A stretch of 49,896 nt of DNA from Nostocaceae cyanobacterium (GTDB lineage: Bacteria; Cyanobacteriota; Cyanobacteriia; Cyanobacteriales; Nostocaceae): NCBI GenBank assembly GCA_030065825.1, contig JASJCY010000010.1, positions 1 through 49,896 on the forward strand, read 5' to 3'. The position numbers and the translations under genes were made by a program. The notes under the pieces were generated by a model. That model saw nothing but the letters and a program-made list of their open reading frames with translations. It had not been told where the DNA came from and ran no database searches. Shown in pieces: positions 43,574 to 49,896 of this stretch. Position 1 is the first letter of the stretch. The number at the start of each line of letters is the position of its first letter.

Positions 43574-44450
43574 CTTGAGGCTGGAGATTTGATTGAGAAG
43601 GTTACGCATCATGTTTAGGGAATGAATATAAATAGTTGACTTTGGACAAATATTAGGCAAATCCTGAATCGTTTAGCAGATAGCTATAACACTAAGGATA
43701 TAAAGGATTTGTGAAGCTTTGTAAATATATGTTTTTAACTGCATACACAACAATTGCTTCACTAACAGATTAACAGCATCTTGTTTATTCTTGCGTCAAA
43801 AGAAAATAAACTTTACTTATTAAAAAACAAATAAATAAAATTAAATTAATCTGAGAGTGATTACTCACAATAGTTAATTAAATCTGAAAATATACAAACA
43901 ATCTAACCAATATACTGGAGAAATCCAACTATTAATTGTTAATTTTTTTTAAGGAAGAATAGAGAACAATAAATAGGGATGGGATGTACCAAGAACCCCT
44001 AGTACCGCTGCCTTGGAAGTCAAAAGTCAACTGAAGGAAGAGGGTTTGAGCACAAGAGGGTTTGAGCACAAGAGGGTTTGAGCGGTTTTATGTTTGTCAG
44101 GAGCTTGGACTCTTCCCAAACTCCTTCCGTCGTAAACGACGCTTAACCTATATCCATGAAGAAGAAGGGAAAAAGGAAAATCGTCCTTGTGCATAAGTGC
44201 CTCCTTCCACTCTACTCAAAGCCGTTACCGCGTCTACCTTCCATATCCGTTGGCTTCAGCCTTAGGTCAAAAGTCTTGTTTTTTCTTGCTTTGACGTTTT
44301 ATAAATGGTTGCTTTATTTACGCCGTACTGTACTAGCCTAATTAAGGCTGATTAAGGCTAATTTAGTCGGAGGATGAACTGAACAATGGTAGTATTACTG
44401 TTGGAGTAGGAATTATATTGGGGTAGAAACTCGTAATTTTCTAGGGTGCA

Positions 44451-45596
44451 ATGAAGCGTGTTGGTGTAATTGGTGGCGGACAACTTGCCTGGATGATGGG
44501 GATTGCAGGGAAGAAGCTAGGAGTAGAGTTGGTAGTGCAAACTCCGGGCAAAAAAGATCCAGCTGTGGAGATTGCTAAGGATGTGATTTTTGCCCCAGTT
44601 GATGATGCCACTGCCACAGGGGAGTTAGCCAAAAAATGTGATGTTATCACCTTTGAAAACGAGTTCGTGGATCTCCAAGCCTTGTCAGTTCTAGAACAGC
44701 AAGGGGTTTGTTTTCGTCCGCGACTGCAAGCTTTAGCTCCTCTTTTAGATAAATACCATCAGCGCTGCTATTTACGAGATTTGGGTTTACCCGTTCCTCA
44801 ATTTGACCTTTGGCAAGGAGAATCTCCACAATTAGATTTTCCTGTAGTTATCAAAGCTCGCCGTCATGGTTATGATGGTCAGGGTACTTTTATTATTAAG
44901 GATTTTCAGACTTTCAAAGAAAAATTTGCATTTCTAAATATAAAAGATAATTTACATCCAGCAGACTTTTTATTAGAAGAATTTATTCCTTTTGCAAAAG
45001 AACTGGCGGTAATTGGGGCACGTTCTGTAAATGGTGAAATTTCCACTTTTCCAATAGTAGAAACCCAACAAGAAGAACAAGTTTGTCGGCGTGTAATTGC
45101 ACCAGCAGAAATTACAAGCAAACTAGCAGCACAAATCGATAGTATAGCACAAACTCTCCTAAATAGCCTAGAATTTGTGGGAGTTTTGGCAATTGAATTA
45201 TTCCTGACACAGGATGACAAAGTGCTGATAAATGAGATTGCCCCCCGTACTCACAATTCTGGTCATTTTTCCCTGGATGCCTGCGAAACTTCTCAGTTTG
45301 AGGAACATTTACGGGCAGTATGTGGGTTACCTTTGGGGAATTCTAATTTAATTTGTCCCTGTGCTATTATGGTCAATTTGTTGGGTTACGAGAAGTCAAG
45401 AAATGACTACATAACTCAACGGCAGCAAATTGCACAAATCCCCAGCACTCGCGTTCACTGGTATGGAAAAATAGAATCCCGTCCAGGACGAAAACTGGGG
45501 CACGTCACGGTTTTATTAGAAGAATGGAGTTATGATAAAGCAATGGCGATCGCCCATAATATAGAAGCTATATGGTATTATAGACATTCTACTTGA
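44451..45596 (+). CDS. purK: 5-(carboxyamino)imidazole ribonucleotide synthase
   Basis: ATP-grasp enzyme of purine synthesis that makes N5-carboxy-AIR from AIR, bicarbonate and ATP. The N-terminal VGVIGGGQLAWMM is the PurK nucleotide-binding loop. ENEFVDLQAL, FPVVIKARRHGYDGQGTF, ELAVIGARSVNGEISTFP, LINEIAPRTHNSGHF and LLGYEKSRN follow in order. 381 residues, the normal length. No purE lies beside it. Start ATG 44451 follows an AT-rich leader. Confidence 0.95.
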   Translation: MKRVGVIGGGQLAWMMGIAGKKLGVELVVQTPGKKDPAVEIAKDVIFAPVDDATATGELAKKCDVITFENEFVDLQALSVLEQQGVCFRPRLQALAPLLDKYHQRCYLRDLGLPVPQFDLWQGESPQLDFPVVIKARRHGYDGQGTFIIKDFQTFKEKFAFLNIKDNLHPADFLLEEFIPFAKELAVIGARSVNGEISTFPIVETQQEEQVCRRVIAPAEITSKLAAQIDSIAQTLLNSLEFVGVLAIELFLTQDDKVLINEIAPRTHNSGHFSLDACETSQFEEHLRAVCGLPLGNSNLICPCAIMVNLLGYEKSRNDYITQRQQIAQIPSTRVHWYGKIESRPGRKLGHVTVLLEEWSYDKAMAIAHNIEAIWYYRHST

Positions 45597-45628
45597 CTAC
45601 TTGAAACTAGAAAAATTGGCATTGGTGA

Positions 45629-45750
45629 ATTAAGGAATCAATATGAGTAGGGTAGGCATTTTGCCTGCCTTGTCAAATACAAGAGACGGGGATTGCGACC
45701 CATCCCACAAAACCATCAAAATCATCCCCCACTTATGCAACGCCGAAAAA
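45629..45750. repeat. Second copy of the 23.7-kb dispersed repeat
   Basis: GAATTAAGGAATCAATATGAG through CATCCCACAAAACCATCAAAATCATCCC aligns with 23714-23830. The rest of 45597-46319 holds small hairpins (e.g. CCGGGCTTGTACCCGG near 45888) and a TAATGACTAATGA heptad run at 46167-46196, with no gene. Confidence 0.7.
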
Positions 45751-46319
45751 TTTTCTAATTTTGTAGACACAACAGCATTTTTGATGGTTATAATATATTA
45801 GTTATACTGCGACGTTGGTGACTGCCAATAAGTTTTTTGATCTATGAATTTAAGAATAAGGGAACCAATGGTTTCTCGTGGCAGTAAACCGGGCTTGTAC
45901 CCGGAAACTTTAAACGTAGAGCATCGGTGCCCACCTGGTTTAAACCAGGTCATAAACTGAGGTAAAACGGCGTTGCGGTAAACTCAAAATTTTCAGCTCC
46001 CAAAGTCAGATTTGACTAGGGAGCTTTAACTTTTGGGGAGATGGGGAGATGGGGAGATGGGAAGGAACAATGACTACTCCCTTCGCGTCGCGTGCGCTCT
46101 GCGCTTAGACGCGAAAAACACAAAGGAAGAAGAAAAAGAATATAGGTAATCTTAGACCGGGAAGGGAGTAATGACTAATGATTAATGACTAATGACAGGA
46201 TATCAATTCTGGAATTCTTGGGTTTTGTGAAAAAAATGTATCAATTGATTCTAATTGGGTTACAGATAAGAGTTAGAATTTTACGAATATAGATTTATTG
46301 TGGTTAAAGCCAATATAAT

Positions 46320-47585
46320 TTGTTACAACAACTTATTACTGAAGTGTTTCCAGCCTCGGTCTTCAAGTTAGACAATGGTTTAACATTCATTCATCAACAG
46401 ATTCCTCATACTCCTGTAGTGGTGACGGATGTTTGGGTGCGTGCTGGCGTTACTTGCGAACCAGAACCTTGGTTTGGGATGGCTCACTTTTTAGAACACA
46501 TGATTTTTAAAGGTACAGCAAAGCTATCTCCTGGGGTGTTTGATCGGGAAATTGAAAACCGAGGTGGGGTAACAAATGCGGCTACAAGCTACGATTATGC
46601 CCATTATTCTCTGACAACAGCCACTTCCCATGTTCAGGATACTCTACCTCATTTGGGAGAGTTGCTGCTAAATGCAGCTATTCCAGAGGATGAATTCATA
46701 CGGGAAAGAGATGTGGTGTTAGAGGAAATCCGTCAATCCTATGACGATCCCGATTGGATTGGATTTCAGTCTGTGTTGTCAAGCATATACCAAAAGCATC
46801 CCTATGGACGTTCGGTGCTGGGTAGGGAACAAGATTTAATGCAACACTCTCCAGCAGACATGCGCAGCTTTCACCGTACCCACTACCAACCAGAAAACAT
46901 GACGGTAGTAATTGTTGGTGGAATTGACAAACAGGAAGCATGGGAGTTGGTAAATGATTCCTTCAGTGATTTTTCTCAACCATCGGCTTGTCCGCAGTCA
47001 AATAAATTACGTTATCCAGAAATATTTGGAATTCGTCGTCAAGAGTTGAAATTGCCAAGATTAGAACAGGCAAGGTTGTTGATGGCTTGGCAGGTGCCAG
47101 GGGTAGAAAAAATACGTAGTGCTTATGGTTTAGATTTGTTGTCAGTATTACTTGCTGAAGGACGAACTTCTCGGTTGGTGAGGGATTTACGAGAAGAACG
47201 TCAATTAGTGCAGGGGATTTGCAGTAATTTTTCCCTACAACGGGAATCTAGCCTATTTACAATTACCGCATGGCTGGAACCGGAAAATTTAGAACGAGTG
47301 GAGTCTTTAATCAAACTACATCTGGATGATTTACTTTCCCATGGCATAAATAGAGAGGAACTTGCTCGCTGTCAGAGGCTGTTGTGCAATGATTATGCTT
47401 TTTCTACGGAAACTCCCAATCAACTTGCTGGTCTTTATGGTTACTACAATACCATTGCCCAGGCGGAATTAGCTGTTACATATCCCCATCAGATTCAGTC
47501 CTTTGATGCTCAAGAACTGCAACAATTAGCTGTGGACTATGTTTCTCTCCATAATTATGCAGTAACTGCGATCACACCTGCTTAG
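46320..47585 (+). CDS. M16-family zinc metallopeptidase (active subunit)
   Basis: The inverted zinc motif HxxEH is present in GMAHFLEHMIFKG (near residue 58), and the second Glu region in RERDVVLEEIRQS about 75 residues later. MALLAEGRTSRL-like VLLAEGRTSRLVRDLREE lies in the C-terminal half. 421 residues. The only start compatible with the frame is TTG 46320, since an upstream stop excludes longer forms and the first ATG would cut the conserved N-terminus. It is paired with a motif-lacking M16 protein 82 bp downstream; bacterial M16B enzymes often work as such heterodimers. Confidence 0.9.
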   Translation: MLQQLITEVFPASVFKLDNGLTFIHQQIPHTPVVVTDVWVRAGVTCEPEPWFGMAHFLEHMIFKGTAKLSPGVFDREIENRGGVTNAATSYDYAHYSLTTATSHVQDTLPHLGELLLNAAIPEDEFIRERDVVLEEIRQSYDDPDWIGFQSVLSSIYQKHPYGRSVLGREQDLMQHSPADMRSFHRTHYQPENMTVVIVGGIDKQEAWELVNDSFSDFSQPSACPQSNKLRYPEIFGIRRQELKLPRLEQARLLMAWQVPGVEKIRSAYGLDLLSVLLAEGRTSRLVRDLREERQLVQGICSNFSLQRESSLFTITAWLEPENLERVESLIKLHLDDLLSHGINREELARCQRLLCNDYAFSTETPNQLAGLYGYYNTIAQAELAVTYPHQIQSFDAQELQQLAVDYVSLHNYAVTAITPA

Positions 47586-47619
47586 GGCTATGTAGGATGA
47601 TTAATTTGTTTTTGGTTGT

Positions 47620-47670
47620 TTATCAATGACAAATGACAAATAACAAATGACAACTGGCAACTAACAAATG
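47620..47670 (+). repeat. Heptad tandem repeat leading into the second M16 gene
   Basis: Degenerate TGACAAA/TAACAAA heptads run up to the start codon of the following gene, whose ATGACAAG is itself part of the repeat. Confidence 0.7.
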
Positions 47671-48945
47671 ACAAGCTTGCAGCAACAATCGAATGTCCAT
47701 CGCACAGTACTCAACAATGGTATTGTAGTGCTGGTAGCAGAAAATCCTACTTGTGATATAGTCGCAACCCGGATTTTTATCCGTGCTGGTAGTTGTTACG
47801 AAAATCGGCAACAAGCAGGATTAGCACATTTGTTATCCGCAGTACTCACCAAGGGATGTGAAGGACTTTCTAGTCTGGAAATTGCTGAAAAAGTCGAGTC
47901 TGTGGGAGCGAGTTTGGGTGCAGATAGTAATGCTGATTATTTTTTACTTTCCTTAAAGACAGTAACTGGAGATTTTCCAGAAATATTACCATTAGCAGCA
48001 CGGATTTTGCGATCGCCCACTTTTCCCGAAATGGAAGTAGAACTAGAAAGGCGAATCGCTCTCCAAGATATTCGTTCCCAAAAAGAACAACCCTTTAGTG
48101 TTGCTTTTCAGCAGTTGCGGGGAGTAATGTATCAAAATCATCCCTATGGTACGTCGGTGTTAGGTGATGAAACAACAATGAGTAGTATTAATCGCCAGGA
48201 TTTGGTAGATTATCACCAAACCTATTTCCGACCAGATAGAGTAGTAATTAGCATTGCTGGCAGAATTACAACTGCAGATGCAACGACCCTAGTGGAAACA
48301 GTTTTCGGTGATTGGCAAAACCCTAAAGAATCTTTGCCACAACTAGAATTTCCCACCATTCGAGTAGAACCGCAGCCAGTAATCACTCCCCAGCAAACAC
48401 AACAATCAATTGTGATGTTGGGTTATTTAGGCACATCTGTACATGCTGATGATTATCCAGCATTGAAATTGCTTTCCACCTACTTAGGCAATGGGCTGTC
48501 TAGCCGTTTGTTTGTGGAATTACGTGAAAAGCGGGGTTTAGCTTACGATGTATCTGCCATATATCCTACACGACAGTTTCCCGCACCATTTGTGGTTTAC
48601 ATGGGTACAGCCCCGGAAAACACGGACATAGCTATTTCCGGATTGCGTCAAGAAGTTGATTTATTATCTACCAATCCCTTAGAACCAGAGGCACTGCAAT
48701 CTTCAAAAAACAAGATATTAGGTCACTACGCTCTCGGTAAACAAACTAACGCTCAAATAGCCCAAATTTATGGTTGGTACGAGATTTTGGGGTTGGGGAT
48801 TGAATTTGATATTCTGTTTCAGCAGGCGATCGCATCTGTAAGTGCTGAAGATGCTATTGCAGTGGCTATGCGCTATCTAGGAAAACCTTACATATCTTTA
48901 GTTGGTCAAGAAGAAGCATTAAACAATACAAAGATGTTGTTGTAG
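47668..48945 (+). CDS. M16-family peptidase-like protein without the zinc motif
   Basis: 425 residues with the M16 fold: LNNGIVVLVAENPTCDIVA, RIFIRAGSCYENRQQ, then GLAHLLSAVLTKGCEG where HxxEH would be. The zinc-binding His and Glu are replaced (HLLSA), so it should be catalytically inactive and act as the partner of the upstream subunit. The C-terminal half keeps TYLGNGLSSRLFVELREKRG. The start ATG 47668 lies in a heptad repeat; no good ribosome site is visible. Confidence 0.9.
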   Translation: MTSLQQQSNVHRTVLNNGIVVLVAENPTCDIVATRIFIRAGSCYENRQQAGLAHLLSAVLTKGCEGLSSLEIAEKVESVGASLGADSNADYFLLSLKTVTGDFPEILPLAARILRSPTFPEMEVELERRIALQDIRSQKEQPFSVAFQQLRGVMYQNHPYGTSVLGDETTMSSINRQDLVDYHQTYFRPDRVVISIAGRITTADATTLVETVFGDWQNPKESLPQLEFPTIRVEPQPVITPQQTQQSIVMLGYLGTSVHADDYPALKLLSTYLGNGLSSRLFVELREKRGLAYDVSAIYPTRQFPAPFVVYMGTAPENTDIAISGLRQEVDLLSTNPLEPEALQSSKNKILGHYALGKQTNAQIAQIYGWYEILGLGIEFDILFQQAIASVSAEDAIAVAMRYLGKPYISLVGQEEALNNTKMLL

Positions 48946-48986
48946 AAGCTAGTACCCTTACTACAAACACTATCAATATGCCAGTT

Positions 48987-49896
48987 GCGTAAGTCCTAAT
49001 ACTGCTAGAGCAACAATTATTTATTCTAAGTGTCAGGAAATGACAATATTTTTTATGTCAGGAAATTTTTACATAAAAAATGGCAGGGTAAACCAACGGA
49101 TAGTCTTATTCTAGCAGAAAATCGGGGGTTGTAAACCCTAAAATCTCGTCCGCTGCCAAATGAGAACGATTATTAAAATCAGTTTTTTTCTTAGGAAAAT
49201 ATCATTTTGGGGATTTGATGGAAATTTTATGAAAATTTTACAATTAAGTATTCAAGGTGTGGCGTAAGTCCTAATACTGCTAAAGCAACGATTATAATCA
49301 GCGTGTCTTATTCTAAGTGTCAGGAAATGACTATATTTTTGTGTCAGGAAACTTTGACATAAAAAATGGCAGGGTAAACCAACGGATAGTCTTATTCTAG
49401 CAGAAAATAGGTGGTTGTAAACCCTAAAATCTCGTCCGCCGCCAAATGAGAACGATTATTAAAATCAGTTTTTTTACTAGGAAAATATCATTTTGGGAAT
49501 TTGATGGAAATTTTATGAAAATTTTATAATTAAGTGTTCAAAGTGTGGCGTAAGTCCTAATACTGCTAGAGCAACGATTATAATCAGCGTGTCTTATTCT
49601 AAGTGTCAGGAAATGACTATATTTTTGTGTCAGGAAACTTTGACATAAAAAATAGCAGAGTAAACCAACGGATAGTCTTATTCTAGCAGAAAATTGGGGG
49701 TTGTAAACCCTAAAATCTCGTCCGCCGTCAAATGAGAACGATTATTAAAATCAGTTTTTTTCCTAGGAAAATATCATTTTGGGAATTTGATGGAAATTTT
49801 ATGAAAATTTTACAATTAAGTGTTCAAAGTGTGGCGTAAGTCCTAATACTGCTAAAGCAACGATTATAATCAGCGTGTCTTATTCTAAGTGTCAGG
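48987..49896. repeat. Tandem array of 275-286-bp units, running off the window
   Basis: GCGTAAGTCCTAATACTGCT starts units at 48987, 49262, 49548 and 49834 (the last incomplete). Units 2 and 3 are nearly identical; unit 1 lacks about 12 bp after GCAACAATTAT. Each has two TGTCAGGAAA motifs, a TTGACATAAAAAATGGCAGG stretch and a core GGTTGTAAACCCTAAAATCT with TGAGAACGATTATTA after it. That core and its flanks align with the minus strand of the repeats at 3562-4003. No coding frame is seen. Confidence 0.9.

Noticed and set aside
48987-49896. Possible CRISPR or gene in the right-end repeats
   Set aside because: The whole 286-bp unit repeats, with no spacers, and stops occur in every frame.

Overview
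The window reads as chromosomal DNA of a filamentous, probably heterocyst-forming cyanobacterium (Nostocales type). The grounds are the petC-petA photosynthesis operon, a SomA-like SLH/OprB porin, the SphS-SphR phosphate system, HIP1 octamers (GCGATCGC, e.g. 893-900 and 1999-2006), heptameric short tandem repeats (37665-37775, 47620-47670, 23396-23425), many small palindromic repeats, a NACHT NTPase and a low-to-medium GC content. I cannot name the species. I found no tRNA, rRNA or CRISPR array.

Layout. 1-3274: a direct-repeat cluster, then an HlyD-type adaptor overlapping a MacB-type ABC permease, with no ATPase gene nearby. 3275-7317: a gene graveyard, with two 215-bp repeats carrying a Fur/Zur-like palindrome, a decayed YefM/YoeB pair cut by a decayed TnpB, an intact histidine phosphatase, a stray copy of the permease 3' end and a decayed HicA/HicB pair. 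7318-11359: a leftward three-gene operon of unknown function (winged-helix-like protein, P-loop ATPase, DUF1802-like protein with a C-terminal PD-(D/E)XK-type nuclease region); this is the best candidate here for an undescribed, possibly defensive, system. 12184-17944: gamma-glutamyltransferase, S-formylglutathione hydrolase, a NACHT gene broken by a single in-frame stop, and a divergent 50-codon membrane ORF. 17972-18333: a MITE-like element with 17-bp inverted ends and a perfect 9-bp target duplication.

18742-31004: sbcC, a hybrid sensor kinase, rsgA, a carotenoid-desaturase-like flavoprotein, small unknown genes, the porin and a Crp/Fnr regulator. 31147-36950: a phosphate cluster, phoX, phoU, sphS and sphR, with Pho-box-like 8-bp repeats at 11-bp period upstream of both sphS (36093-36122) and phoX (33461-33479). 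This suggests that SphR controls its own sensor and the secreted phosphatase.

37058-40691: an orphan IS607-type recombinase, a second MITE-like element, an HtrA/Deg protease, a CsoR/InrS-type metal sensor and a small hypothetical gene. 40803-42962: petC-petA, with a divergent DUF3067 gene. 43253-48945: a small membrane protein, purK, and an M16 peptidase pair (one with the HxxEH zinc motif, one without). 48987-49896: a tandem array of 286-bp units running off the window. These units are diverged, inverted relatives of the 215-bp repeats near 3.6-4.0 kb.
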